From assembly GCA_049115955.1 (NCBI GenBank), contig JAGDZJ010000020.1:1-64000 (forward strand): a DNA stretch of 64,000 nucleotides, written 5' to 3'. The stretch's first letter is position 1, and the number at the start of each line of letters is the position of its first letter. This document shows positions 35,232 to 44,555 of the stretch, one piece after another. Origin of the DNA: Salinispirillum sp049115955. GTDB lineage: Bacteria > Pseudomonadota > Gammaproteobacteria > Pseudomonadales > Natronospirillaceae. The translations under genes were made by a program, and so were the position numbers. The notes beneath the pieces were generated by a model that worked only from the letters and a program-made list of their open reading frames with translations, made no database searches and was not told where the DNA came from.

Positions 35232-36033
35232 AACGGATCATCGCATTGAGCTCTTCCACATACTCCTCACGCCGGGTCGAATAAGCAATAAGACCCTGCG
35301 TGAGGTCTAGGCCGCTGACCAGCTCTCCCTCGTCGCGCGCGGCGGCACGCAAGGCGCGCAGCTCATCGTAACCGTTGTGTCGATTCAAGTTCAGTATATA
35401 CGCTCGCACTGACAACCCGGCGTGGTCGAAGGCCCGCACCTCATAGGTCTCACCTTCCGGCCGACCTTGAGGCACTACGCCGCAGCCTTCAGAAAAACAC
35501 CACTGGCCGAACAAATTATTACCCAACAAGGCGAAGCGTGACGTACCCCAAGCCGACTCATTGGCCGCTTGCGCTAAAATAAGCGACATGGGTATCGCGT
35601 CCACCTTAACCAGTAAGGCTTCGGTTTGTTCCAATAAGGATTGATCGCGGCTCACATAATAAAGCTCGGACACGGCACGTACACGATCTGCAGTACGATC
35701 AGAAAGCGTTTCGCCAGCCAGCAACCGCGCTTGCCATCCTTCAATCTCCGCTCGCAAGCGCATCACCCGCTCATTCTCTGCCTCCGCCAACGGAATCAGA
35801 TAACCGAAAAACGCCTCTTTTCGCGCCTGTACCGTGGGCTCCGAGGCAAAATCAGGCAGGGCCAAAAGCGCCAATGCGGCCGCCTCTTCAGCAGCACGAA
35901 CAGCCTCCTTGGCTCGCTCTTCGTAGCTCTGACCACGCTCCCAACCCCACAACGCTGCGACACAGGTAATCAAACCCATCAGCAACCACCCTAGAGGCCG
36001 CTGATTCACACTGGGATACTGCTGCTTTAACAT
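35206..36033 (-). CDS. Bax-like glucosaminidase-domain membrane protein
   Basis: A 275-residue protein with one N-terminal helix (LGWLLMGLITCVAALWGW) and a periplasmic C-terminal glucosaminidase domain (about 145-270): ILAQAANESAWGTSRFALLGNNLFGQW carries the catalytic-type Glu, followed by YEVRAFDHAGLSVRAYILNLNRH. It resembles E. coli Bax and probably cuts peptidoglycan. I use ATG 36033 (SD GAGGA); a GTG codon directly before is also possible. The DUF1820 gene lies 33 bases upstream on the same strand. Confidence 0.82.
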   Translation of the reverse strand: MLKQQYPSVNQRPLGWLLMGLITCVAALWGWERGQSYEERAKEAVRAAEEAAALALLALPDFASEPTVQARKEAFFGYLIPLAEAENERVMRLRAEIEGWQARLLAGETLSDRTADRVRAVSELYYVSRDQSLLEQTEALLVKVDAIPMSLILAQAANESAWGTSRFALLGNNLFGQWCFSEGCGVVPQGRPEGETYEVRAFDHAGLSVRAYILNLNRHNGYDELRALRAAARDEGELVSGLDLTQGLIAYSTRREEYVEELNAMIRFNGLQALD

Positions 36034-36066
36034 CACTTACTTCCTCTAATAAAGGATGGCAATCGG

Positions 36067-36402
36067 CTAGCTCCGACCTGCTGGTCTTGGGGGTGTAGGA
36101 AACGGCGTCACCTCGCCTTTCCCACTGTGGTCACGTACCTTAGCCACCCCTTCCTTATCCATTTCGTCAATGCGCAAAACACGGTGCATAGGTACGTAAC
36201 TGCGCTTAACCCCGGAAAATTCGCTTTTCAGCTTTTCTTCACCTGGATCAACCACCACCTGCGACCGCTCCCCAAAAATGAAGCCGCCCAGCTCAATAAA
36301 ACCGTGCATGTCACTTTGCGTCACTTCGCGACAAAATACTTCGTACACCTTGTCCTGATGCACAAAAATCACACGATAAACAATGCGCTTTTTCTCAGTC
36401 AT
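36067..36402 (-). CDS. DUF1820 family protein
   Basis: A 111-residue cytoplasmic protein matching DUF1820 by YRVIFVHQDKVYEVFCREV and GFIELGGFIFGE...VVVDPGEEKLKSEF. Function unknown. It is probably cotranscribed with the Bax-like gene and is divergent from miaB. Confidence 0.8.
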   Translation of the reverse strand: MTEKKRIVYRVIFVHQDKVYEVFCREVTQSDMHGFIELGGFIFGERSQVVVDPGEEKLKSEFSGVKRSYVPMHRVLRIDEMDKEGVAKVRDHSGKGEVTPFPTPPRPAGRS

Positions 36403-36527
36403 ACTTCAAACCTTAGACCAGAACCCAATAAAGCGGCGGATTTTATCACGACCCGTTAGGCCAACCTAGGGAAGGCCCGAAGTATTCGGCCACACCTTAG
36501 CTACTGTGCTTTCACCACCACAACAGG

Positions 36528-36533
36528 TATAAT
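36528..36533 (+). promoter_or_regulatory. Candidate -10 box for miaB
   Basis: A perfect TATAAT followed by a GCGC discriminator, about 50 nt before the miaB start. I found no good -35. Confidence 0.45.
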
Positions 36534-36581
36534 GCGCGCCCTTGTAAAACTGCCCATAAACAGGATTCACTGAAGCGCCTC

Positions 36582-37937
36582 ATGACCAAAAAGCTATTCA
36601 TTAAAACCCACGGTTGTCAGATGAATGAGTACGACTCTGCCCGCATGGCAGATTTGCTCAAAGACAGCGAGGGCATGGAACTCACACATTCAGCCGAAGA
36701 CGCCGACGTCATTCTGCTGAACACCTGTTCCATTCGTGAAAAAGCACAGGAGAAGGTGTTTCACCAACTGGGTCGTTGGAAAAAACTGAAAAAGAAAAAC
36801 CCCAATTTGAAAATAGGCGTGGGCGGCTGCGTAGCCAGCCAGGAAGGCGACAGCATCAGCCAGCGCGCGCCCTATGTGGATATGATTTTCGGGCCACAAA
36901 CTCTGCACCGACTACCTGAACTGCTGAAAGGCGGCTCGGCCACAGCCAACGGCAATCGCATTGCCGCGATCGACGTGACCTTTCCAGAAATCGAAAAGTT
37001 CGATCATTTGCCCGCACCCAGCAGCAACGGCGTGACCGCTTTTGTGTCGGTGATGGAAGGCTGCTCCAAGTACTGCACATTCTGCGTTGTACCTTACACG
37101 CGCGGTGAAGAGGTCAGCCGCCCATACGACGACGTATTGGCCGAAGTGGCGCATTTGGCGGCGCAAGGTGTCCGCGAGATCAATTTCTTGGGTCAGAATG
37201 TGAATGCTTACCAAGGACCGAAACACGACGGCTCATTTGCTGACTTAGCTGAACTGATTACCGTGACCGCACAGATTGATGGCATTGATCGCATTCGCTT
37301 CACCACCTCGCATCCGGTGGAATTCAGCGACAGCCTGATCGACGTCTATGCCGACGTACCTGAACTGGTGAGCCATTTACACTTGCCGGTACAGAGCGGC
37401 AGCGACACCATTCTTAAAGCCATGAAACGCGGGCACACGGCAGCCGAATACGTCGACAAGCTGGAGCGCATCCGCGCGCTGCGCCCGGATATCAGCTTTT
37501 CATCCGATTTCATCATCGGTTTCCCCGGTGAGACAGAGCAGGACTTCATGGCGACCATGGACGTCATCCAGACCATTGGCTTCGACCATTCATTCAGCTT
37601 TGTGTACAGTGCGCGCCCCGGCACGCCTGCCGCGCAACTGACCGACGACACCCCAGAAGCGGTCAAGAAGCAGCGTTTACAGATACTGCAAGACCGTATT
37701 GGGCAGATCGCCATGGACATTTCGCGTGCGATGATCGGTACGACGCAGCTTCTGTTGGTCGAGAATGCATCTCAACGCAACCCTGGCGAGCTGGTCGGAA
37801 AAACCGAAAACAATCGCCTGACTTACTTCCCTTGCACCGACGAAAGTCTGATTGGCAAATTCGTTCAGGTGCGTATCAATGAGGCTTACCACAACTCATT
37901 ACGTGGTGAGCTGATTAACGCTGACTTAGCGTATTGA
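36582..37937 (+). CDS. miaB: tRNA 2-methylthio-N6-isopentenyladenosine synthase MiaB
   Basis: A 451-residue radical-SAM methylthiotransferase that converts i6A37 to ms2i6A37 in tRNA. N-terminal UPF0004 domain (FIKTHGCQMNEYDS, NTCSIREKAQEKV, GVGGCVASQEG), radical-SAM motif CSKYCTFC, and a C-terminal TRAM domain. First of miaB-phoH-ybeY-corC, a cluster conserved in gammaproteobacteria. Confidence 0.96.
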   Translation: MTKKLFIKTHGCQMNEYDSARMADLLKDSEGMELTHSAEDADVILLNTCSIREKAQEKVFHQLGRWKKLKKKNPNLKIGVGGCVASQEGDSISQRAPYVDMIFGPQTLHRLPELLKGGSATANGNRIAAIDVTFPEIEKFDHLPAPSSNGVTAFVSVMEGCSKYCTFCVVPYTRGEEVSRPYDDVLAEVAHLAAQGVREINFLGQNVNAYQGPKHDGSFADLAELITVTAQIDGIDRIRFTTSHPVEFSDSLIDVYADVPELVSHLHLPVQSGSDTILKAMKRGHTAAEYVDKLERIRALRPDISFSSDFIIGFPGETEQDFMATMDVIQTIGFDHSFSFVYSARPGTPAAQLTDDTPEAVKKQRLQILQDRIGQIAMDISRAMIGTTQLLLVENASQRNPGELVGKTENNRLTYFPCTDESLIGKFVQVRINEAYHNSLRGELINADLAY

Positions 37938-37980
37938 TCTATACTTCTCTACAGTACACAGCAACCACGAGGCGGACTTT

Positions 37981-38997
37981 TTGACCACCACAGATACTCC
38001 TGACATCACAGCATTACAATTTGAACTCAACCCCGACAACCCACATCGTCTGGCCAGCTTGTGCGGCCTCGCTAATGAGAATCTGCGTCTGATCGAAGAG
38101 CGTCTCGATGTGCGCATTCTCAGTCGTGGCAATCATTTTGAAGTGAAGGCAGAAGCGGATTTGGCGAAGGTTGTGAAGAAACTGATCACTGACCTGTACC
38201 AACAGACCAAAGGTGGCAAAGACCTCTCTCCCGATACCGTGCACCTGCACTTACAAGATGCCGAAATCGAAACGCGGGTGACAGCGGAAATCAGCCCCAA
38301 TAACCCGTGGGCTAATCCACGTTTAAACGAGATTCGCACGCCTAAGTTGATCGTCAAGCCGAAAGGCCCTAATCAGACGGCTTACATCGAAGCGGTACAG
38401 CGCAATGACATTAACTTCGGCTTAGGCCCGGCGGGTACGGGCAAAACCTTTCTGGCCGTCGCGTGCGCCGTCAATGCCTTGATGCGCGACGACGTAAAGC
38501 GCATTTTGCTGGTACGGCCGGCCGTTGAAGCCGGTGAGAAACTGGGTTTCTTACCCGGTGATTTGGCACAAAAAGTCGATCCGTACTTGCGTCCGCTGTA
38601 CGACGCCCTGTATGAAATGCTCGGCTTTGAGAAAGTGGACCGACTGATTGAGCGTAACATCATTGAAGTCGCACCACTGGCGTACATGCGCGGCCGTACC
38701 CTGAGCCACTCTTTTATCATTCTGGATGAAAGCCAGAACACCACGCGTGAACAGATGAAAATGTTTCTGACCCGTATTGGCTTCGGCTCCACTGCGGTCA
38801 TTACCGGTGACCCCACGCAAGTGGATTTACCGCGGAATCAGAAATCCGGTTTGGCCCATGCCATTGAAGTATTGGATGGCGTGCCCGGCATCAGCTTCGT
38901 GCGCTTCGCCTCCAAAGACGTAGTGCGCCACCCGGTTGTCCAGCGCATTGTCGACGCCTATGAAGCCTGGGATGCGAAAGAGCCGAAGGATCAATGA
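37981..38997 (+). CDS. ybeZ: PhoH-like ATPase (YbeZ)
   Basis: A 338-residue cytoplasmic P-loop ATPase: Walker A GPAGTGKTFLAVA, Walker B FIILDESQN, and a KH-like N-terminal region. YbeZ acts with the endoribonuclease YbeY in rRNA processing. It appears to start at TTG 37981, with GAGGCG upstream; no ATG is available before the conserved N-terminus. The end overlaps the ybeY start by four bases. Confidence 0.92.
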   Translation: MTTTDTPDITALQFELNPDNPHRLASLCGLANENLRLIEERLDVRILSRGNHFEVKAEADLAKVVKKLITDLYQQTKGGKDLSPDTVHLHLQDAEIETRVTAEISPNNPWANPRLNEIRTPKLIVKPKGPNQTAYIEAVQRNDINFGLGPAGTGKTFLAVACAVNALMRDDVKRILLVRPAVEAGEKLGFLPGDLAQKVDPYLRPLYDALYEMLGFEKVDRLIERNIIEVAPLAYMRGRTLSHSFIILDESQNTTREQMKMFLTRIGFGSTAVITGDPTQVDLPRNQKSGLAHAIEVLDGVPGISFVRFASKDVVRHPVVQRIVDAYEAWDAKEPKDQ

Positions 38998-39482
38998 GCG
39001 CGATCGACATCACCCTGCAAGACGCCTGTGACGCCGCCGGTGAACGACCCAGCACGGCGGACCTTATACTCTGGTTAGCACCAGTCGCCAAGCGCTTAGA
39101 CAGCGCAACGGCGTTAACGGTGCGACTGGTTGACAGCGCCGAGTCGCAGCAGTTGAATAATACATACCGGGGCAAAGACAAGCCCACGAATGTATTGTCA
39201 TTCCCCTTTGAGGCACCCGCCGATATACCCTTAGAAGAGGATTACCTCGGGGATTTGGTCATCTGTGTGCCCGTGGTGAACGAAGAAGCACTGGCGCAGC
39301 ACAAGCCGGTGTTGCATCATTGGGCGCATATGGTGATACACGGGGCCTTGCATTTGCTTGGCTATGACCATATTTCCGATGTCGACGCTGAAGAAATGGA
39401 ACAACTTGAGCGTGAATTACTGTTACAACTGGGCATACCAGACCCTTACATCATTAACGGGAGCGAGAACCTCACCCCATGA
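38994..39482 (+). CDS. ybeY: Endoribonuclease YbeY
   Basis: A 162-residue metal-dependent RNase for 16S rRNA 3'-end maturation and ribosome quality control. The zinc motif HGALHLLGYDH is intact, and TNVLSFPFE is typical. Overlaps ybeZ upstream and corC downstream by four bases each, so translation is coupled. Confidence 0.95.
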   Translation: MSAIDITLQDACDAAGERPSTADLILWLAPVAKRLDSATALTVRLVDSAESQQLNNTYRGKDKPTNVLSFPFEAPADIPLEEDYLGDLVICVPVVNEEALAQHKPVLHHWAHMVIHGALHLLGYDHISDVDAEEMEQLERELLLQLGIPDPYIINGSENLTP

Positions 39483-40375
39483 GCGAAGAACCGAGTAGTC
39501 AGTCCGGCAGGCGTAGCTGGCTTGAGAAGCTGGCTGATGCGTTTTCATCAGAGTTGCGTGACAAAGAACAAGTCATGGAATTACTGCAAGAAGCGCATGA
39601 AAACGAACTGCTGGACCATTCTGCACTCCACATCATGCAAGGTGCCATGAACGTCACCGATCAACATGCGCGTGACATCATGGTGCCCCGCTCGCAAATG
39701 ATCTGCATCGAACACGGCGACAGCTTTGCCAGCATCATGGAAAAGATTGTCACGTCATCACACTCACGCTTTCCCGTGCTGAGCGAAGACAGTGCGACCG
39801 TTACCGGCGTGCTGCTGGCCAAAGACATACTGCAATTGGCGCAAGAGTACGCGTTTGACGTCGAAAAAATAGCCGCCAATTTGCATAAGATCATACGGCA
39901 GCCAGTGTTCGTTCCCGAAATTAAACGTTTGAACCGCTTGTTGCGCGACTTCCGTGAAACACGTAATCACATGGCGGTGGTGGTTGATGAATACGGTGGC
40001 GTTGCAGGACTGGTTACGATTGAAGATGTACTGGAAGAAATCGTGGGTGACATTGAAGACGAGCACGATCCGGCCGAAGAAGAAGATATTCAGGAAATGG
40101 GTGGTGGCTTATTTCGCGTTGCCGCACTGACTGAAATCGAAGACTTCAACGAACACTTTAATACCGCGCTCAGCGATGAAGAGTTCGACACCATCGGTGG
40201 CTTTGTGACGCATGTGTTTGGGTACTTACCCAAAAAAGGCGAATCCGTACGCATCGCCGACCTACTGTTTACGGTACACAGTGCCGACGACCGACGCATC
40301 TTGCACCTGCAAGTAATGCCCGTCGGTTCTGCTGCGGTAGCGGAGAGCGAACCGGACACCACCCCAACCCCTTAA
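39479..40375 (+). CDS. corC: CorC-type CBS/transporter-associated protein
   Basis: A 298-residue soluble protein with two CBS domains (about 65-195; DIMVPRSQM, VVDEYGGVAGLVTIEDVLEEIVGDIEDEHD) and a C-terminal CorC_HlyC domain. Linked to Mg2+/Co2+ efflux in enterobacteria. In E. coli and many relatives lnt follows this gene, but here a convergent ygiQ comes next, so lnt must be elsewhere. Confidence 0.9.
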   Translation: MSEEPSSQSGRRSWLEKLADAFSSELRDKEQVMELLQEAHENELLDHSALHIMQGAMNVTDQHARDIMVPRSQMICIEHGDSFASIMEKIVTSSHSRFPVLSEDSATVTGVLLAKDILQLAQEYAFDVEKIAANLHKIIRQPVFVPEIKRLNRLLRDFRETRNHMAVVVDEYGGVAGLVTIEDVLEEIVGDIEDEHDPAEEEDIQEMGGGLFRVAALTEIEDFNEHFNTALSDEEFDTIGGFVTHVFGYLPKKGESVRIADLLFTVHSADDRRILHLQVMPVGSAAVAESEPDTTPTP

Positions 40376-40390
40376 CCATTCGCCGTGCGT

Positions 40391-42625
40391 CTAGTGCGGC
40401 TTGCTTGCCCTTTTGGGTGCAGGCTTGCCGCGCGCACCCTTCCCTTTTGCAGGATTGCTTGGGTTATGTGGCAAACCCGTATGCTGCGTCCGCGCATTAA
40501 AGCGCGGCGCATAACGGTCTTTTTGCACACCTTCCGGTGGCACCAAGTGAGCTTTGCCCCGCCCAATCAAGTCTGCACGACCCAAGCGCTTCAGCGCTTG
40601 ACGCAACATCGGCCAATTTTCCGGCCGATGGTATTGCAGAAATGCTTTATGCAACAGGCGCTGTTGTTTGCCCCGCGCCGAGAAAATCTTACCTTCGCGC
40701 TGTAATTTTAACGGCTTTAACGGGTTCTTCCCGGTGTGGAACATGGCCGTAGCTGTCGCCATAGGCGACGGGTAAAAGTTCTGTACCTGATCAACACGGA
40801 ACTTGTGCGCTTTCAGCCAGATGGCCAGCGCCATCATGTCCTCATCGGTCGAGCCCGGATGCGCGGCAATGAAATACGGAATCAAATACTGTTCTTTACC
40901 GGCTTCCTTCGAGAATCGGTCGAACATTTCTTTGAATTCGTCATACGCACCCATACCCGGCTTCATCATCAGGTCCAGCGGGCCGCTTTCGGTGTGTTCG
41001 GGCGCTATTTTGAGGTAGCCACCGACATGGTGAGTCACCAACTCACGCACGTATTCGGGGTCTTTCACCGCTAGGTCGTAGCGCAAACCGGAGGCAATAC
41101 GAATTTGCTTGATGCCTGGTAGCGCCCGGGCGCGTCGATACAGTTTTGTGGTGGGACTGTGATCAGTAATCAAGTTGCCACAGATCGTGGGGTACACACA
41201 GGACGGACGACGACATTTGGCTTCTATTTCGCGGTCGTTACAGGTTAAGTGGTACATGTTGGCCGTGGGGCCACCCAAATCAGAAATAGCACCGGTGAAG
41301 CCCGGCGTTTGATCTCGAATGCGTTCGATTTCTTGAATCACCGAATCTTCCGAGCGGCTTTGTATAATCCGCCCTTCGTGTTCCGTGATGGAACAAAATG
41401 TACAGCCGCCAAAGCAACCGCGCATGATGTTGACCGAGAACTTGATCATATCGTACGCCGGAATCACGGCGTCACCGTAGGCCGGGTGTGGCACGCGCTG
41501 ATACGGCAGTTCGAACACCCAGTCCAACTCGTCGGTGCTGAGCGGAATCGCCGGGGGGTTCTGCCAGACCCACCGATCGCCATGGCGCTGCGCCACCGCA
41601 CGGGCGTTGCCGGGGTTGGTCTCGCGGTGGAAAATCCGTGAAGCATGTGCGTATAGAATGGAGTCCTGCTTCACCGCCTGGCTGTCGGGCAGCTCGATGT
41701 AGGCTGTTTGCGCCGACACCGCACCCAATAACCGCACCGGTTCAACGGCGACAGGCTCCTCTACGGTTACCTGTGCGACGGGTCCTGAACGGCTTTGGCC
41801 GCCCTGTTCCGTCACACCGGCACGCGCCGCTTTGGCTTTACTGTCGCTGCACGACGCGGCTTCCGTTACTTGATAAGGGTTTTGTGGCAGGTAGGGCTTG
41901 CTGGGTGCGTCCAGCGTGCGCGAGTCGATCCGTGCTTGATCAGCGGGAAGCGTATCAAGCACATAGCAGGTGGCTCGAATATCGTGCATGTCGCGTGGCC
42001 GTTCGCCCTGCGCCGCTCGATGAGCGATTTCTACGATGGCTCGCTCAGCGTTACCGTACAGCAATAGGTCGGCGTGGCTGTCGATCAAAATAGACTGGCG
42101 TACCTTGTCGGACCAATAATCATAATGCGCCAAACGCCGCAAGCTCGCTTCAATGCCCCCCAACACAATGGGTGCGCTGGGCCACGCTTCGTGCACTCGC
42201 TGACTGTACACAATGGTCGCCCGATCCGGGCGACTGCCGCCCTGCCCGCCGGGCGTATAGGCGTCGTCGGAGCGTACTTTACGATCGGCGGTATAACGGT
42301 TAATCATGGAGTCCATGTTACCGGCGGCCACCCCGAAAAACAGATTCGGCTGACCCAGCGCCTTGAAATCGTCCGTCGACTGCCAATTAGGCTGCGCGAT
42401 AATGCCCACGCGAAAGCCTTGCGCTTCCAATACCCGCCCGACCACGGCCATACCAAAGCTAGGGTGGTCGACATAAGCATCCCCCGTGACCAAAATAATG
42501 TCGCAACTATCCCAGCCCAACACATCCATCTCCGCCCGACTCATGGGTAAAAATGGTGCAGGACCGAAGCATTCAGCCCAGTATTTCCGGTAGTCGTAGA
42601 GTGGTTTAGCCTTGGTAATGGACAT
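40391..42625 (-). CDS. YgiQ family radical SAM protein
   Basis: A 744-residue protein of the YgiQ/UPF0313 family. An N-terminal B12-binding-like region is followed by the radical-SAM motif CFGGCTFCSI and a C-terminal DUF3362-type region (YPSPMATATAMFHTGKNPL). The reaction is unknown. The tail is rich in Lys, Arg and Pro. A family-atypical insertion with VTEAASCSDSKAKAARAG and EEPVAVEPV, around residues 255-300, looks low in complexity. Monocistronic. Confidence 0.88.
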   Translation of the reverse strand: MSITKAKPLYDYRKYWAECFGPAPFLPMSRAEMDVLGWDSCDIILVTGDAYVDHPSFGMAVVGRVLEAQGFRVGIIAQPNWQSTDDFKALGQPNLFFGVAAGNMDSMINRYTADRKVRSDDAYTPGGQGGSRPDRATIVYSQRVHEAWPSAPIVLGGIEASLRRLAHYDYWSDKVRQSILIDSHADLLLYGNAERAIVEIAHRAAQGERPRDMHDIRATCYVLDTLPADQARIDSRTLDAPSKPYLPQNPYQVTEAASCSDSKAKAARAGVTEQGGQSRSGPVAQVTVEEPVAVEPVRLLGAVSAQTAYIELPDSQAVKQDSILYAHASRIFHRETNPGNARAVAQRHGDRWVWQNPPAIPLSTDELDWVFELPYQRVPHPAYGDAVIPAYDMIKFSVNIMRGCFGGCTFCSITEHEGRIIQSRSEDSVIQEIERIRDQTPGFTGAISDLGGPTANMYHLTCNDREIEAKCRRPSCVYPTICGNLITDHSPTTKLYRRARALPGIKQIRIASGLRYDLAVKDPEYVRELVTHHVGGYLKIAPEHTESGPLDLMMKPGMGAYDEFKEMFDRFSKEAGKEQYLIPYFIAAHPGSTDEDMMALAIWLKAHKFRVDQVQNFYPSPMATATAMFHTGKNPLKPLKLQREGKIFSARGKQQRLLHKAFLQYHRPENWPMLRQALKRLGRADLIGRGKAHLVPPEGVQKDRYAPRFNARTQHTGLPHNPSNPAKGKGARGKPAPKRASKPH

Positions 42626-42814
42626 AAAGCGGGTACGCGAGGAAGAATAGACCGGCTATTGTACGGATTTCCACAGCGATGCCAATGTGGGGGCTATGAT
42701 AATGGCATGACGCCGTCGGACTTGGCGGATGACGGCATACCCCGAAAGCCCGAGCCGACTTGTTTAAGACTACAAAACGGCGGATGCTTTAAGCCCTATA
42801 CGTGATAGAGCAGA

Positions 42815-43846
42815 TCAATTGGATTGCAATAGCTGGCGCAAATCAATGATCGCCGCGTTGGCGCGCGACAAATAGTTCGCCATCACCAACGAGTGATTGG
42901 CCAGTACGCCAAAACCATCGCCGTTCAACACCATCGGCGAGCGCAGCGGACGCTGCGTAGCTTCCAGCTCACGGATGATTTGGCGCAAGCTCGCAGAGGC
43001 GTTGCGCTGGTCCAGTACATCCGCGAAGTCGTGCTCCGCCGCTTTCAGCAAGTGCAGCAAGGCCCAAGCCGAACCGCGCGCTTCATAAAAGATGTCATCG
43101 ATTTCCAGCCATGGGGTTTCGCTGACCGTCTCTTCATCCAAACCTACACCGTACACGCGACCACCCACGCTGTTGCTGAGTCGTTGCGACATCGAGCCCA
43201 GCCGCGTTGATACATCACCCAACCAATTGGCCAGGCTGTCAGTCCGCGGGTGAAACTGCGCGCGGTCATTTCCCGTGCTGTTCAAACGGTTCAAGTAAGA
43301 ATCAAGATGACGAATACCGCGTCGGTATTCATTTTCCGCTGAAGGCAGAATCCAACTACTGGAATCAAAGTGGAACTGCGGCTCAGCAATCACTAGATCC
43401 GGGTCTTCGGTCGATTGCGACTGCGACCGACTCATGTCGCGACGTAACGCCCGCGCCATATCCCGCGACTGAATGATCACGCCCATTTCCCAGTTCGGCA
43501 TATTATCTAACCAAAGGCCGGGTGGCATGACGTCGTTTTGCAGGTAGCCGCCCGGTTTATCAAGCAAAGTGCTCATTAAGTACTCTAAGGTAGCAACGGT
43601 GGTGTATCCCGGCACTAGCTCATGGCTGTGTTCAGCAGCGCGCTCCTCTGCCAACGTAATGACATTGAAAGCATCCGGCTCATTGCTCCACCAAATACCG
43701 AGACCAAGCAACACCACAAAGACAGCGCTAGCAACAATCAGCAGTGGCTTGAGATAGCTACGCCCCGACATCAGTGCCGCTCCTGATTGTCGGACTCGGC
43801 GCCAAATCGGTGCTGGGTTCAGTTTACTTAACCAACGCTTTACCAT
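42815..43846 (-). CDS. DUF2333 family membrane protein
   Basis: A 343-residue protein with one N-terminal membrane helix (LKPLLIVASAVFVVLLGLGIWW) and a large periplasmic part matching DUF2333 (PGYTTVATLEYLMSTLLDKPGGYLQND, EIDDIFYEARGSAWALLHLL). Function unknown. I chose ATG 43846, preceded by AGGAAGG; the frame is open to 43885 with no better site. Divergent from aroQ. The 189 bp below its stop hold only weak inverted repeats. Confidence 0.85.
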   Translation of the reverse strand: MVKRWLSKLNPAPIWRRVRQSGAALMSGRSYLKPLLIVASAVFVVLLGLGIWWSNEPDAFNVITLAEERAAEHSHELVPGYTTVATLEYLMSTLLDKPGGYLQNDVMPPGLWLDNMPNWEMGVIIQSRDMARALRRDMSRSQSQSTEDPDLVIAEPQFHFDSSSWILPSAENEYRRGIRHLDSYLNRLNSTGNDRAQFHPRTDSLANWLGDVSTRLGSMSQRLSNSVGGRVYGVGLDEETVSETPWLEIDDIFYEARGSAWALLHLLKAAEHDFADVLDQRNASASLRQIIRELEATQRPLRSPMVLNGDGFGVLANHSLVMANYLSRANAAIIDLRQLLQSN

Positions 43847-43870
43847 GCCTGCCTTCCTGTCATTGCCGGT

Positions 43871-43897
43871 TTTACATATCCACAAGATACCTATAAT
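43871..43897 (+). promoter_or_regulatory. Candidate upstream promoter P1, aroQ region
   Basis: TTTACA (43871-43876) and a perfect TATAAT (43892-43897), 15 nt apart, slightly short of the usual 16-18. It points toward the terminator at 43955-43998. Confidence 0.4.
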
Positions 43898-43903
43898 GAA
43901 GCC

Positions 43904-43998
43904 TTTAAGCTAGACTCTTGGGCGACTGCCGAAACACTTCTTTCCTCGCCAGTACGCCGTATTTCTGTGAAATTCGGCGCGTTTTTGAGTTTTTTTCA
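43904..43998 (+). ncRNA. Candidate small RNA or attenuated leader before aroQ
   Basis: A transcript from P1 would run about 90 nt to the terminator hairpin at 43955-43979 and its U-rich tail. No plus-strand gene precedes it, so the terminator needs a reason to exist: a small RNA or an attenuator of aroQ-accBC are the two options. No family recognised. Confidence 0.35.
43955..43998 (+). terminator. Intrinsic terminator upstream of aroQ
   Basis: CGCCG-T-ATTT, loop CTGTG, AAAT-T-CGGCG: nine base pairs with one T/T mismatch. T-rich DNA follows at once (GTTTTTGAG then seven T). Its orientation is plus strand, though no gene lies before it on that strand. Confidence 0.6.
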
Positions 43999-44020
43999 TA
44001 ACAAAAAATACCGCCAGACG

Positions 44021-44049
44021 TTGACCCGTTGTCCGTCACGCAATATTGT
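44021..44049 (+). promoter_or_regulatory. Candidate promoter P2 of aroQ-accBC
   Basis: TTGACC (44021-44026), a 17-nt spacer, and TATTGT (44044-44049), about 45 nt upstream of the aroQ ATG and beyond the terminator. Confidence 0.55.
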
Positions 44050-44095
44050 CTACCTGTTCACTGAATATCACTGCAACTTGCGGCTTTTTATACTT

Positions 44096-44527
44096 ATGCC
44101 CCACATTACCGTCCTACATGGTCCAAACTTGAATTTATTGGGTACCCGTGAGCCTGAAGTGTACGGACACGAGACTCTAGACGACATTAATGCCTCATTA
44201 GTCACCTTGGGCGCCGAACTGGGTGTAGAGGTGACGTGCTTTCAGAGCAACGCCGAGCACGAACTGATTAATCATATTCATCAACTGCGCCAACGCAGCG
44301 ATGCAGTGATCATCAATCCAGCGGCCTATACGCACACCAGCGTAGCCATTCGTGATGCCTTGTCCGGTGTGGCGGTGCCCTTTATCGAAGTGCACCTATC
44401 TAATGTGCATCGCCGTGAGGCGTTTCGCCATCACAGTTATTTTTCTGACCTTGCTGTGGCCGTTATTTGCGGCCTAGGCAGTGAGGGATATCGGGCGGCC
44501 TTGCGCCACCTGAGCAAACAGCTTTAA
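44096..44527 (+). CDS. aroQ: Type II 3-dehydroquinate dehydratase AroQ
   Basis: A 143-residue enzyme of the shikimate pathway converting 3-dehydroquinate to 3-dehydroshikimate. Motifs: VLHGPNLNLLGTREPEVYG with the catalytic Tyr region, FQSNAEHELINHIH, INPAAYTHTSVAIRDAL, and FIEVHLSNVHRREAFRHHS. I chose ATG 44096 because the family starts here; the frame is open to 43967. No clear ribosome site. First gene of aroQ-accB-accC. Confidence 0.95.
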   Translation: MPHITVLHGPNLNLLGTREPEVYGHETLDDINASLVTLGAELGVEVTCFQSNAEHELINHIHQLRQRSDAVIINPAAYTHTSVAIRDALSGVAVPFIEVHLSNVHRREAFRHHSYFSDLAVAVICGLGSEGYRAALRHLSKQL

Positions 44528-44555
44528 ACCTACAATCATTGACAGGATTAGCCTA

